A stretch of 64,000 nt of DNA from Paracentrotus lividus (taxonomy: Eukaryota > Echinodermata > Echinoidea > Camarodonta > Echinidae): NCBI GenBank assembly GCA_940671915.1, contig CALNVZ010003433.1, forward strand, positions 35,735,844-35,799,843, read 5' to 3'. A model generated the notes under the pieces. The model did no database searches. It was not told the origin of the DNA and worked only from the letters and a program-made list of their open reading frames with translations. This document shows, piece by piece, positions 12,543-26,095 of the stretch (positions are counted from its first letter, which is position 1; each line of letters starts with the position of its first letter). The position numbers and the translations under genes were made by a program.

Positions 12543-15155
12543 TGAGAGACCCTGATCAGTAACAAAGTGACCGTACCTATCTTCTCTATTTGTCATCCCT
12601 CTCAGCAATGTAGGATCTCTGCTTACTAATGTCTCTTCAAGTTGCTTGATTTACGTCAGACATTGTCAGGCATTTTTAAACACATGGCTAGAATCGCGTT
12701 CTGATAGTCACCTGTGTCAAGTTTGTTAAAAGTAAAATATGTGTCTAGCCAAAGCATTTAGTGAAGTTTCCAGTGAAAATTGCTTGCTAATGAGAGATGC
12801 AGAACAGCCACAGACTGTATTTTTCAGGGATAAGAAAAATGGGGAATAAAAGAAAAGGCATTATTGGGCTATGTACATCTCAATGGGATGAACTGAAGCA
12901 GTGAAAAGTGCAGTTTTCTGCAAGAGATGGCAAACCTTATTTGGGAAGAAAGGATTCTTTGTTTAGTTTTGTGGAGACAAGTACACTTCACCATCTACCA
13001 ATTGGAATCCAAGTGTTTTAGTCATGTACTGTAGAAAAGCAGAGATGATGATGAAAGATATTAGAGTGTTGTCGAACATTACATTATATGAAAATATATT
13101 TTGATTTGAGTTTAGTAATACCTCTAAAGAAAGTCAGATTTGAAAAAGAAAAAGATAAAAGAGTTTTTAAAAAAAATCGTGTTTTCAGGAAGACTGAATC
13201 ATGAATAATCAGCAAATAATAAAAAGACAATAAATTTAATGAAGGCAGAGCAATTCATGACATTAACAAAGGGATATTACAAAGTATGTTATTGAGTTGC
13301 CTACTTTTAATTAGTAGCAAGTGAAAACTGTATATATATATATACACCAGATACATGTTATTTATTGTTTGCACAATTTTATATAGATGTACAAATAGAA
13401 AAAGTAGCCACAACACTGAAGGAGAGGGAATATTTTTACTAGGAAAATCTTCGGGTAAAATAGAAAAACGATAAGGTAAAAGAATAATTGCTGAAAATAG
13501 ATTTGTAGATGTGAATACATTGTACTAACTTTGCAGGTAAGGCCGCTACTGTGCTGCAGTTTTATCTAAAATAAGTTAAAAGTGTTTTTGGCTGATTGAT
13601 TTTTGGAACATTTGGAGCTTGCTTACGTCATGGTACTCATCTGAGCAAAACAGACATTAAATCTTGATAGAAATGCTGCTTAATGTGTTCGGGTTGTGAA
13701 AAGTATAAAAGAGAAATCATTGAAATGTTTTAACTTACAGTGGATGTATTCTAATAAAAAGGAAGTAACAGCATAACAGTGTTTTTTTTTTTTGTCAATG
13801 AAAAAAAAAGTGTGATGCTGGCGTCATATGCATAGTTTATATCAAAGAAATATGTAGAGAAAATTGTCATGTGCTGATAGAAAGAAGATGTGTTTTTTAT
13901 TTTGTGTAAAAAAAATATAATTACTTTTCCAGGTTTCTTGAAGGTTGTATTAATATGATATACAAACATGTACCTTCATGAAAAGTTCATACAATATGTA
14001 CATGTATGTACATGCTATCTGAGGAAGGTTATCATATGAAATAAGTGATGATCAATATTTCTTTTAATCGGAAAACATCGTTTGAGTATGCCATTGGGGA
14101 AAATTAGATTCACATATATAAATACATTATGTGGTGATGCTACTTATAAATTATAAGATGTATACTGGTCAAATCTGGTTGTTAACACATTTATACCAAT
14201 GGGCAATTCAACGGTAACAGATGTTTCAAAAACACAACACCTTTTTAGATTGTTTGTATTCTAGCTATGAAATAAGTATACATGGGTCTTCAAGTTAATA
14301 CATCTACATAAGAAAAAGATGGGGAAGGCAATAATGCATATAATCTCAACCAAAACTGCAAGTCCTATGAAACGACAAGCAAAAATGTTTCGGTAACTGA
14401 TGTTACAATTTTTTTATAATGTCAGTTACTGACATATTTCTGCTTGCCGTTTCATAGTAAATGGAGTTTGGGTAGATTTTTCTTGCTCAATTCTTTCCCT
14501 ATTATTAAATTATTTAGCTGTACTGATTTGAAGACCAATGTATTCTTATTTACATGTAGATACAGTAAAGGCAATGTAAAAAAAAATGTTGTGTTTTTGT
14601 AATATCAGTTTCCGTGAAATTGCCTTAATGCAAATGTGCAGTTTATCTCATTATTCAAATATAGTTTTCAGGAAAGAGAGCACAAAAATGAAGCCAGGAC
14701 AGATGGATTTCTGCTGTTTTTCCCTTCTTTTTGGGCATTACTTGTATTTTTTAGGCATCACCATTTTTATATTTCATACACAATATTAACTCAGTGATAA
14801 TGATATTGCCAAATTATCTCAAATCAACTAGATCATGCATTCTCATCAAATGTAATATACAGTTTGATTTTAGTGTTAATTTATGGCGTGATGTGTTGCA
14901 CTTAATTTCAGAATGTACATGTAGTCATCTCCTTGGCTTAAAGTTTCTGTAACCATAATTAAATTTATGTCCTGTTTTGATGGGTAATTTTTATCTTTTT
15001 AATCTTTGTAGTATAATGAAATGAATTGTATATATATATTGTGTTTTACTGAATGTTAAGCAGTGTCAGTATTAACATTGGATTAAGGGTGTAAATCAGA
15101 CAATATGTACAGCAATTATTTTCATATCTGTGTGCGTTGTATAATCTGTGCATTA
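12543..15155. other. 3' untranslated/intergenic AT-rich DNA
   Basis: No gene was recognised. Several AATAAA-like signals are present (for example aataaa near 12845), consistent with a long 3' UTR of the synthase gene, but the polyadenylation point cannot be fixed from sequence. Confidence 0.4.
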
Positions 15156-15163
15156 CCCTACTA

Positions 15164-16392
15164 CAGCGGCGTAAATCCGTGTCGAGGAGTGGGGGGGATG
15201 AGCGAAATAATTTGCCAACTTGTCGAGATCTTGTTTGACATACACAAGCACTAGTGACACAAGGAACGTTTTTAGTACCCATGTATCAGAGGCGAGAGGG
15301 AGGGGTGCGAATAGAATTTGTCTTTGAATGTATGATTTTTAGCTTATTTATGGTTGCCTTGATTATACGGTTCATTTTAGTAATGGAAAAACTAATGCGA
15401 GCGCGAAGCGCGAGCCGAAAATTTTAAGCTTAAAGTTTGTTGGAGATATTTGTGCATTATAGTTCCTATTTAGTATCAGCGAGCGCGGCCGGAGCGCGAG
15501 CCGAAAATTTTGAGCCGAAATTGGATATGTTTCACGGTGCATTAAAGGTCCTTATAGTATCCGTGAGCGCGGGAAAAAAAAATAAAACAAAACAAAAAAT
15601 GTATAGTACAGGAGGCGGAACGGATTTGAAAGTGGGGTCTCGATAAAAAGAGCACTTTTTCTGAAAAGGGGAACACTTTAAATCAGAGGTATAGATCTAA
15701 AGAGAAATGTATTCGGGGAGAGAGGGGATACGAATAAAATTTGTCTTTGAATGTATGCTTTTAAGAATCTTAAATGGCTGCCTTGATTCCTGTTCACTTT
15801 AGTAATGGAAAAGTAATGCGAGCGCGAAGCGCGAGCCGAAATTTTTTTAAATAGGAGACATTATTTTGAGCAGTATAGATCCTATTTAGTATCAGCGAGA
15901 GCGAAGCGCGAGCCGAAAATTTAGTATCCATTTAGAAGATAAATTTTACATCCTTTGTTAAATAACAGCGATAGAAAACAAAACCACAATCTTTGCTATG
16001 AAAATGTTGTATGCTGCAGACCCCAAGCTCTCCACCAACGGCCAGCACACAACTACATTTATCATGTTTTTGACTGTCAACAACACCCTTTACTAAAGGT
16101 TGGTCCCTAGACGAGGGCATTGGATCCAACCTTTTTACACTTAGGTTACTGTTTGTTACTTAGTGCGAGGTCGCATAGCGACCGAGCAGGAAATTTTGGG
16201 GATTTTTGGAGTAAAAAAGAGGCATTTTTAGTATTGAAAGCGTTATTTTAACCAATAACACAGTTATCTAGTGTATTTTTTTTTTCATTGTTTTCTTGAA
16301 AACTGGGGGGGATGTTTGTACAGGCCATCCCCCCCTCCCCAAAATCTGGGGGGGATGTATCCCCCCCATCCCCCCCGGGATTTACGCCCGTG
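15164..16392. mobile_element. hAT-like non-autonomous transposon with 8-bp target duplication
   Basis: The ends are CAGCGGCGTAAATCC and GGATTTACGCCCGTG (13 of 15 paired). They are bracketed by the identical 8-mer CCCTACTA at 15156-15163 and 16393-16400, an 8-bp duplication typical of hAT elements. Inside are at least four copies of a GC-rich word, gcgagcgcgaagcgcgagcc, followed by gaaaatttt (near 15397, 15480, 15817, 15896). No transposase frame was seen. The same internal word occurs in the element at 43927-44767. Confidence 0.85.
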
Positions 16393-16400
16393 CCCTACTA

Positions 16401-17734
16401 CACACAATAATGGCCCAGCTGTTGCTACTTTCAGAGTCTACATGCTAAATAATTGTGAAGTGAAATTTTGATAGATTATATGAACTAAAATATTACCATC
16501 TTGAATGTGAATATTGCATTTGAAAGATTATGAAGATCTTTTGTCAACTATCCACATCCCTCTCCACTACATTTCACTTAATACCATTTGTATCATGACA
16601 AATTTCTTGATGTATTTCTGTTATTAAATACTAATTTACTTGATGACCATTATAAATCCTATATTTTATTCAAAAATCTGCATTATCTATTCATATTTAT
16701 GTATGATACATTGAACATGTATATCATTTCAGCAAATTAATTAGCTATATGTGTTAATAGTATATTGTTTACATTTTTATATGAGTTTTTAGTATGGTCT
16801 TTACTCATTGGTATGATATAGATTTCTGTTATTGTGATGTGCACTGTGTTGCTGTGTTGAGTAATTTATTCATCAATCATTTTATTTCCATAAATTTGCA
16901 GTCTTAATCAACAGCCCTATTTGTTTGGTGCTCATCTGAGCAAAATGTTGAAGTGAGCTACATTTGTAGCTATTGTGTTTGCTCACCGTCTTTCGCTTGT
17001 CATGATCTTAGATGCTACATTTTTATTATTTCTTCAACAGTTATTTTTTAACTTAAAGCTACATACATGTATGACCAAAAAGAGAAAAAAGGGGTATCTT
17101 CCTTCATGTACATGTAGTAGGGGAGCACTAAGGCAGCTCTCCAAATCCCCTATTGGCTACTTTCAAGAAATGTTAGATTTTTCCTCGGAAATGCATTTTC
17201 AAACTTGGAATGAATTGTCTTGTTAAAGGTAAGGAGTTACTGTTGTGAAAACAAGAAATAGTTTTAAAAGAAATTATGAAAATATGGGACACTTACATGG
17301 AAAGGGATAATTGGAGGAAGGGGGGGGGGCAAAGTGTCATTACATGGTTTACAATGTAGATAGATATTAATGATGTAGATTTCTACAAACACCCCTATGG
17401 TGTCTTTCATGTCAATTTGTGCTAACTTTGTTCAAATCGTCATTTTTTGAGAAATGAGAAATCATCACCTTGTCTCGAATATATCTTACCATAGAACCCA
17501 AAATCACACATGTGAGACCAACTCTAAACCGACATCACAGCGAACCAATTAGTCGGTTTAGAGTCCATGATGTCGGTGTGATAGGGCTTTGATTGTTTAT
17601 TATATCATTCATGTAGCAATATAGTGAATGTACAGAATGTGCAGTCATTGTTTAGTTTGGTAACGCAAGTCGTAAAAACTAATGTGTTTTGCAATTGCAT
17701 TTTCCGAATCTTCAATATGTCTACATTTTATTTC

Positions 17735-17803
<69 letters not shown>

Positions 17804-18230
17804 GCATATAGGCTTTAATAAACATGCATCGGCCTGGTGGATATGTAATTGTGATTACAATATAGTGACTACATCATTATACATATTTGTATTTGAAATG
17901 AATAGATTGGTAAAGTAGACATGGGTATATTTATTTGTCTTTGAGAGGGATTGTACTTTGTTGAATCAGTTTAAATGTCACCGTGTGCAATGTTTATTAT
18001 CCTAGTCAGAGATTTGCATTGTATAAAGTTGTATGAAGAAGAGGCAAAAATTATCTAACATGTGTAGAAAGGAAATCCAATAGTTTGCAATGTTGTTATT
18101 ATGTCAGTCGATTGCTCCCTTTGTTTTACTTTGTGAGTGATTATTGTTACCTTAAACGGGACTGGACAGAGTTCAAGAAAAGATAAGGGAGAGAGAGAGA
18201 GAGAGCTATAGCTGGAGGAGAGATGAATTA
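16401..18230. other. Intergenic AT-rich DNA with a 60-base T run
   Basis: No gene was recognised. There is a long poly-T tract at about 17740-17800 and a short hairpin (ctctaaaccgac / gtcggtttagag) near 17521-17565. The poly-T could be the reverse complement of a retroposon tail, but no adjoining body was identified. Confidence 0.4.
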
Positions 18231-18472
18231 GGGTGCGATCTCACTTCGCGGAGACGTCTCCGCGACAGAATAGAAATTTTCGTCTCCGCGACGGATAAAT
18301 AGTATTAGAGATGTCTCCGAGACGTCCTCGCTCGAATTTCGGGAGACGATTTTTTTTCATAAATTGTCGCAGGCGACGTCTTCGGAGACGTCTTTAATAC
18401 TATTTATCCGTCGCGGAGACGAAATTTCTATTCTGTCGCGCGAGACGTCTCCGCGAAGTGAGATAGGGACCC
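18231..18472. mobile_element. Foldback MITE, GGGTGC..TCTCACTTCGCGGAGACG family, copy 1
   Basis: TA-flanked palindromic element with ends GGGTGCGATCTCACTTCGCG / CGCGAAGTGAGATAGGGACCC and repeated GAGACGTCTC palindromes inside (outer arms plus an inner gataaatagtatta / taatactatttatc pair). Almost the whole length can fold on itself. Related copies are at 21791-22052 and 59397-59605. Confidence 0.85.
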
Positions 18473-18974
18473 TAAATGCTCGGGAGCGAGGGAGTATATC
18501 AGAAGGCAAGAGATCAGAGCAAAGAGAGAGAGACGGAGAGAGAGAGAGGGGGGGGGGTTGGGGCGAGAAAGAATGGGGTTGTAGAACACAAGTGTGAGAC
18601 ATGAAGAAAAAAGAGGAGAGAAGAGGGCGGGGGGGGGGGTGAAAAGAAGAAGAAAAGGAAGAGAAGGCGCGTTGAAAGAGATGGTGAGACAGTTAGCCTC
18701 CTTGTTTAGTGCATTTCGTCACACATTTTAACTAACTATCGGCTCTCCATTACCTCCACTGGGACTCGAGTGGGACATAATTATGTTAGATTGCTCTTGC
18801 TTTTTTTTTTTTTTTTTTTTTTCACCAAGACTGATTTATTGTTAATGATTATTATTATGTTTTGTTCAAAGAGAATATATAGTGGGAAGCTCCGGACAAC
18901 ACTCTGTGTTAGTACATCGAGCGCATAGAGCGGCTCGAATTTTGACGTTTACATTGCGTATTGCACGTGAAAAC

Positions 18975-19013
<39 letters not shown>

Positions 19014-19149
19014 TTTTTTTTTTTTTTTTTTTTTTTACCTGCGTTCATATTTCATATATTATTCTATCTTTTTAATTCTTGATTTTTGGATGGGAGCAAG
19101 GTTGAGAAGTTCGAGATGCATACTAACAGCCTTTATTTCCAAGAAAAAC

Positions 19150-19725
19150 TGCCCAAAAAGTCAGTGACTATGCCTCCTTTTGAGCATTGGAGCCGCAATA
19201 CGTTTTAACGTATAAAAAACAACAAGTTTCAAAACGGATAATTTTCCCCTTTTATTTTCTTTAAAAGATTGGAAATGTAGATTTTATGCATTTTAAACTC
19301 TTGACAACCCCCTAAAAAAGTCAGTGACTATGCCTCCTTTTGGGCATGAAAATTGCCTTCGAATGGGTTAAACACGTAGTACAAGATATTTTAAAGTGCT
19401 TCCGATTTCCATTATATTTCGTTTTAGTGATTGGAAATGTAGATTTTATCAAATTTAAATAAATTTTCTAACATAAGCAAGCATTTTAAACTCTTGAAGA
19501 CCTCCTAAAAAAGTCAGTGGCTATGCCTCCTTTAGGGCATGAAAATGCCTATGTTTAACACGTAAAACACATGTTTTTGAAATGGATAATATTCCCCTTT
19601 TAGTCTTTCATTTAAACAATTGGAAATGTAGATTTTATAAAATTTTGATAAATTTCCTTATATTCAAGCATTCTTAACTCGTAACGACCTCACAAAAAAG
19701 TCAGTGACTATCCATTACTTTTTAG
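19150..19725 (+). repeat. Tandem repeat, ~165-195-bp unit, about 3.3 copies
   Basis: The landmark aaaaagtcagtgactatgcc recurs (with small changes) near 19155, 19315, 19510 and 19697, each followed in the complete units by ggaaatgtagattttat about 110 bases on. Units are diverged, so this is an old local array. It starts just after T runs at about 18980-19036. Confidence 0.8.
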
Positions 19726-19869
19726 GTTTTCACATAGAAATTATTGTCATCTGCAGTATCAACACGTGCAATAAATCAGCGCATGCGCTAGACTGATTGA
19801 ATAACACATGTATTTCCAATGTACTACAACATTATTTTTACGTGCATACAGGCGAACTCGCACCTCTCC

Positions 19870-20250
19870 GTTATATTCTCTCTGGTTTTGTGCATTCAGC
19901 TATGCAGCTCCCGTGGAACCGCCCAGTTTGTTCCTGTCTTTAAATCATTGTTGAAGACACATCTGTGTATGGAAGCATTTAAGTAGATAACTAGTTAATT
20001 TTGTATCATAAGCAATAGGAGTATCAAAGCGCAGTAAAGTATATCCATAAAATGGCTAATGATAATTATTATTAACCATTCTATCATCCATAGACAACAT
20101 CCACCTCATTCTACTCTAAACTACAAAACTACAAATCATCAGTCGACGAGCAATGTTCTGTATTATCATTCGATTTTTTATTTATTTTTTTTTTTTTTTT
20201 TGTTATATAGGAGTGTAATTAATAAATTCACTTCACTATTCAGATTGACA
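19870..20250 (+). mobile_element. LINE 3' fragment (reverse transcriptase C-terminus)
   Basis: An open segment reads FKSLLKTHL then CMEAFK and a TAG at about 19985, the usual C-terminal ending of L2/CR1/Rex-type LINE polyproteins. The rest of the element is missing. A T-rich tract follows at about 20180-20200. Confidence 0.5.
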
Positions 20251-20360
20251 TCTGTTTTGAAGAAATAGAGAACAAACAAACAAATGAATAAATACTCGCC
20301 CAAAAGAAATATATATACAACTTTATGTTTCACCTTTCAATAGACGCTTGCCTAAAATCT

Positions 20361-20361
<1 letters not shown>

Positions 20362-20401
<40 letters not shown>
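20362..20401. repeat. (CT)n microsatellite
   Basis: About twenty CT dinucleotides in a row between AT-rich flanks. A second CT-rich tract is at about 22180-22210. Confidence 0.95.
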
Positions 20402-20403
<2 letters not shown>

Positions 20404-21222
20404 CGTACCACAACGGATCTGTTCCTTTTTGGAACAAAAACTCCTATACAATAGATTATAGATGTATTATTTTAGCGATATGATCCTCGTTATACTGACG
20501 TTTCTAAAGCAATATAATATGCCAGCATACAATACCAGCAGAAAATCTAAAACCGACCTTATATTCTTTATCAGAAAGGGCAGAATCATGTAGTGTAGAC
20601 TTCAATGTGTAGGGACAATCAGATGTGGAAACGTATAATTTTGTCGGGATCGGGGAATGGGGGTGGGACACAAGTATTAAGAAACTTTTTTTAAGATGCG
20701 AAAAAAAAAAAGAAGAAGAGAGAACACTTGCTCTGATCACAGTCATGCATGCATACAAAAAAAAAATAAAAATAAATAAAAAAAAGGCCGCCTACAATAT
20801 TCCATTGTTCCGTTCTATCTCTCCGTGGTATATACGTAACATTATTCGAATGGCTTACTTTATCCCTGGTCTAATACCCTACCTTACACTAACCATTCAT
20901 CTTGGACGAATAAAGCCGGGGTCGGAGTAATTGCCACGATTGTCAAGGGAGGTTTTGTCGGTTCCTTTTTTTTTTCCCTATTGTAAATTTTCTATAAAAA
21001 AAAAAAAAATATATCGAAATTAAGTTTTGATAAAAAAGAAAGAAAAAATAAAAAGGAAAAAAAAAAATGCCCCGTCACTCCCCCTCTCCTCCCCCTTTAA
21101 TGTGGGCAGTATTGTGTTTTTTTTTATTCATTAAATAATTTATGTACGGGTATCATACTCTCGGCCTCCTGTATACACGGTTTGGTATAGGGCCTGCACT
21201 TGTATTAAATGAACAGTCTGAA

Positions 21223-24200
21223 ATGGAGTCGCATCATTCGATCAGTTCCACCAACATGGCGAAATTTCTCTTTGACGAATTCGTCACATATTTTTTGTCG
21301 ACTTTGGGGCTGGTTGTATTCGTAGTCATCAGCTTTGTCTACTGCGTCTGCTGTCATCGTCGGGACGGTAGAGAACGGGATGTCAACCCAGTACCATATA
21401 ACTGCCTGTCAATCGGTGAGGACGTTTGCGTTTATTGGGAAAACTGAATGAATCTATATAAACAATACGCTTACATATATAATACGTCATGGTTTTATTC
21501 AATTTAATTTACTGTATTCATTCATCACCAAATTGGTTTTATTTTAATGACACTTTCCTAAGTGTTTGATTTTTTATTATTTTTTTATTTTTATTATTAT
21601 TATTTTTTTACTCACTCGGTATACAAATTTAAGTTAGTGTTAGCCGGATATATATAGGGACATGCGCCCAGCACATACCCCCCCCCCCCCCCCCCACCCC
21701 GTTTCTTTGATTCCGTGATCACAAGTGTTCCGGTGACAATTGCTTTGCTGCAAATGACCAATTTAACAGTATTCCCTACCGTATACCTATGGGTGGTATC
21801 TCACTACGCGGAAACAAAATTGAGACAGATTTACCAGCATAGCATTGTACTAGCTTTTTCCGCGACGAAATCTTTTGTGCGACGTACAAAAGGTTACGTG
21901 GCACAAAAGACGGATTAGCCAGCATGCCATTGTACTAGACCTGTCTCCTGTAGCACACAAAAAGTGTCGCGGAGACAGAGGAGATAGATATAGTGCAATG
22001 CCATGACGGCATATCTGTCTCAATTTTGTTTCCGCGAAGTGAGATAGAACCCTAACTAACTCAATCTTAGTCTAAACAAAGCCTGGATTGTAATTGTCGC
22101 TGGAAAAATGTTTTGCTTTATCTGTTTATGGCTTCCGCAGAACCTAATCTCGTCCACTCTCATTCTTTATTTATTTATTTCTCTCTGTCTCTCTCTCTGT
22201 CTCTGTCTCTTTATCTCCCAATTATAATTTTGTTATCGTTCCAAAGCACTTGGAGATGCTATTTAGCAAACCTTTTGCTCTCGGGGTTTTCGAAATCATG
22301 AGTATGTTCATCTACACAGTCGTTCTCCCCTCCCTTTTTTCCCCATACCCCTCATCTTCGATAATAAGTAATATAAACTGGTTAACTTATCAACACTTAT
22401 GCATTTTACAGTTATTTTGTTTTATTTCTTGTTATGCCGTTACTAGATACGACGTGGGGTCATGCAGTATCGTTGATCACGTGGTTCTGTCAAGTATGGA
22501 TTAGGCGCCGCAATATGGACACCGAACATGCAACACTTCTCAATGAGATACGAGCATTATGCCAGTCAAAAACATCTCAACAGCGCCCTCAGAACCCGAT
22601 CCTCATCAGTGCATCAGTCAACGCTGGTCTGGACCTGTTCTTCCGGGTCCAGAAGTACCCGCCGGGGTCAGAGGTCATTGTTACTGCAATCAATGCCAGG
22701 GATACGATCCAAGTATTGCTTCACCACGGACTTCATGTGATTCCTTTGGACGTGACAAGGGACAAGCTGTCCTCAGACATGGAAAGCCTTAGATTTCTCA
22801 TCAACGAGAACACAGTGGTCATTCTGGTGTCGCATCTGTTTGGGCGAGTTTGTGACCTGTCAGCGGTCACAGAGATCGCCCACGAACATGGCGTTCATGT
22901 TCTTGAAGACTGTTCTCAGGCTTGCATGACCCCTGCGTATTCGACCAACCCGGAATCCGACCTGGTGTTCTTCAACTTCGGCGTCATCAACCCATGTACT
23001 GCCTTCGGTGGGGCTATCACCAGAATCAAAGACAAGTATCTTCTGGAGAAAATGGACGAACTGCAGGAGACCTACTCCCAGGGATCCGAAATAGAGTATA
23101 TCCGCAAGGTTTTGAAATGTACGCTAACTGCGAAAGCTTTACAGTACCCAATGCTATTTAATATTTCCTCTAAGTTGGCGAAGGTTGTTCATATCAATCT
23201 GAAGGAGATCGTCAATAAATATTTAACAGCTTCTCCTTTGGCCGGTCTGATTCGTCATCTTCGTGAAAGACCTTCGACATCAATGATATTCGTGCTGCAT
23301 AGAAGGTGAAAATATAATCTAAACCTTTTAACGATTCGTCGATCTTTAGATATAGGGCTACAGACGTAGGTCATTGAAAAGTGTTGTTTTTTTCCTCCGT
23401 TGTTGTTGTTTTTTTAAAATCTGACAAAAATAGAAGAATCTGCAAGCAAAAGGGACTAAATCCACTTTTGATAAAAAATTGATTTACTAATATCGGACCA
23501 TCGTTCAGGTACGTACCCGTCTTTGAACAAAAAGATTTTCTTAATTGTTGATTGCAACTGTAAGAAAATGCATTTTGTAATTTCTCTTTTCCATAGACGT
23601 GTGTACAAAATCGGTTAAACAAATGCCCGGCACTTCCTCTGAAGTTATAAAAAATGATTTTGCTTGCAAGCTCTTTATATCTTTATCGATCATGACACTT
23701 TTCATTGCTTACTAGCAGTAATAAAATGTTCATATTTATTGAATTCATTCGTTTGCATCATTGAGGCACACAATATTCTAACTCTGTGTAATTAATTTTA
23801 TTTTATGAAGAGGTCGAGATAGGTAAGTGATATTTTGGAATGTATGAAAGCGAATATTGAACTATTATAGAAAAATATATTAATATATCATATGAATAAT
23901 TCCTTCCCATCCTCAACAACACTGTGGAGACTAAAAATATTCGATCAGCGTGGAATGGAGAAATCTCGAGACGTAGGGGACTATGTTTGGGACAGGCTTC
24001 CACAGGTTGCTGGCAAGATCGGCAGTGATGCCTTGATCAGAAGTTACTGGCTCTTTCCTATTCTCGTAGTGAGTATGGTTTGCTCCCATCATGTATTATC
24101 TGTTGTATATTCCATGTATTTATTTATTAAAAAAACATCTTTATACAGGATAACATGTTCAGATTATTACACTGTTTTTCGACACGGTCCTGTAAACATA

Positions 24201-25861
24201 AACAATCAAGTAACATATAGAATATAATGCATAGAATAATTTCAAATAAAATAGATAAAGAGAAAGTAAACCAAATGAAATAGGTATTTACAGCAACAGA
24301 TATCTAAGACACGAATGTGCATGTGCATCGGGGTGATAAAAATCAAATTGGAAATTTAAACCTATCATAAAAGGTATTGTATAAGAGCGGAAAGTGTTTT
24401 AAGAGAAATATATTTTCTTATAATTCTTTTTGAAACTATCAATAGTCTTGGCCTTGTGCAGATCAGAATTCAGGTTGTTCCATACATTTCCTCCTGAATA
24501 TCGTAAACTACTCTTTAAAAATTCAATATTGGGTTTTGGTATTACAACGTTTAGTGAATTAGCAATTCTTGTATTCATTGGATGTCTATCAAAAACCATA
24601 TCAATTGAATTACATAAACGTATCGGAGCATGACCGTGAATACAATTATACATAATACAAGCAAGGAAATAATTACGTCTTTTTTCTAAAACCTGCCATT
24701 TCAAGCGTTTAATAATATCAATACCATTGTCAGCATAATCAAAGTTCTTTTCTACTATTCTAGCTGCTCTTTTTTGTAGTCTTAACAAAATATTCCTATT
24801 ATTGATAGAACAGTTCCCCCAGACTGAACAAGAGTAATCCAGTATGGGTTGGATTGAACAATTATAAATCTTATTTAGAACGTTTGTATCAGTGAAATGA
24901 CTAACCTTTTTTAAAGAAAATCTTAAAAGCTAAAGATCTACTTAGGTTCTTCACATGTGAATTCCACGTTAGGTTTTCATCATGTAAGTGGTTATTTGAT
25001 CAGCTTTGCTCTTGGAAATGAGTTTGCTCCCATGAATCAATTGTTGTTATTCGTGTTTATCCCATCTATGGGATAATGTGATCAGTTTTGATTTTGCTTT
25101 AGCAAAATGCCAAATTCATGAAATTGGAGACATTTAATGTATTTTTTTTTTTTTAATATTGATCCACGGTGGAACAAACTAAAACTATTGACATCGACAA
25201 GGATAGGGGAAATTTTTTTTGAACGTCAAGTCAGAACCATGCCACAATTCAAATAAATGATTTTGATTCTTACGTGTTCTGTCTTCTTGGCCGACTGTCA
25301 TAATTGTTTTTTCATGTTCCATTTTAAACTTGAAATTTGATCTTTTAATTTTGACAATGTTTCCATTATCTACCTTTTTATTTTACTAAACTTTCTTAGG
25401 ATGACCCTGATGAAGTCTATAAGCGCCTCAATCGCCTTGGCATCGGTGCTGCTCGACACCTCGCCCAGATTGAACTCATCACCACACCACAATCCACAGA
25501 CACTCCCGATGTCGGCGCAGCCTTGGTCGGCGTGGATGAAACTCGATGTCCACCGACTACGGCCTCATTCATCATGGATCACATCATCTACTTGCCCGTT
25601 CACAGAGTCGTCCCGAGACGCCACCTAGACCAGATTTGCCTGGGCGTCGAAATCGTTCTTAACAAACTCGCCATCCTGGAACGGTACAATGAACGCGTCG
25701 GTGCACGAAAGTCGGAGTCACACCTGGGTCCCTACGGGCCAATAACGTCACGAAGGAAAAAGGAGTCGATGCGCCGCCGCATGGTGTTAGGTAATCGTAA
25801 CGTTGCCACGGTGCAGCAGCTAGTACCTGCCCCCAATGGCAGTCGAAGCGATTCGTCGTAA
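21223..25861 (+). CDS. Membrane-anchored DegT/DnrJ/EryC1/StrS-family PLP-fold protein, 4 exons
   Basis: Exons 21223-21415, 22447-23305, 23930-24068 and 25400-25861 (TAA) join in phase to 550 residues. An alternative start with a good context is ATG at 21256. Exon 1 encodes a membrane segment (LGLVVFVVISFVYCVC) followed by HRR, so the protein is probably anchored with the enzyme-like domain in the cytosol. Exons 2-4 match the fold of sugar-nucleotide aminotransferases: an SASVNAGLDLFF start, VVILVSHLFGRVCDL, the PLP-ring region LEDCSQA, then FFNFGVINPCTAFGGAI, and near the end IIYLPVHRVVPRRHLDQI, the small-domain ending. In the family the Schiff-base lysine sits at the Asn of GVIN (AAC at 22989-22991, about residue 246). 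The likely result is a pseudo-enzyme or altered chemistry; a base error is possible. The exon 2 acceptor is uncertain: 22447, 22468 and 22493 are all in phase. A basic Arg-rich tail ends the protein. Confidence 0.85.
21791..22052. mobile_element. Foldback MITE, TCTCAC..CGCGG family, copy 2 (diverged)
   Basis: Ends GGGTGGTATCTCACTACGCG and CGCGAAGTGAGATAGAACCC match the family at 18231 and 59397, but the inner arms differ (caaaattgagacag / ctgtctcaattttg; agcatagcattgtacta / tagtgcaatgcca). It lies in intron 1 of the PLP-fold gene. Confidence 0.75.
24395..24940 (-). mobile_element. 5'-truncated LINE fragment (reverse transcriptase C-terminus)
   Basis: On the minus strand one frame runs from about 24935 to a stop at 24399. 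It reads ..NVLNKIYNCSIQPILDYSCS, VWGN, then LLRLQKRAARIVEKN and ends ..SFKKNYKKIYFS, the thumb/C-terminal part of a jockey/CR1-like non-LTR reverse transcriptase. The catalytic core is absent. It is inserted in intron 3 of the PLP-fold gene, antisense to it. Confidence 0.8.
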
Positions 25862-26095
25862 TACAGTGCGTGTAAGAAAAACGTAATCAATTTTTAGAGG
25901 GCCCATATTCCCAGCTCATTTTTTTTGCTGTTTATATGTAACATAATTAAAGATAAATTCGCCACCATTCCAATAATACCTTTTTTTAATCATAGTGGGC
26001 CCTCACCTTTCGGTGATGCAACATAGCTAAAATGTGTGCTTTTTTAAAATATAAAACTATTTTATTCATAATTAGATTGCTTTTGATCATTTTTA

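Noticed and set aside
18357..18602. Overlapping open frames on both strands
   Set aside because: They arise from the foldback MITE and GA-rich DNA; charge pattern reflects the repeats.
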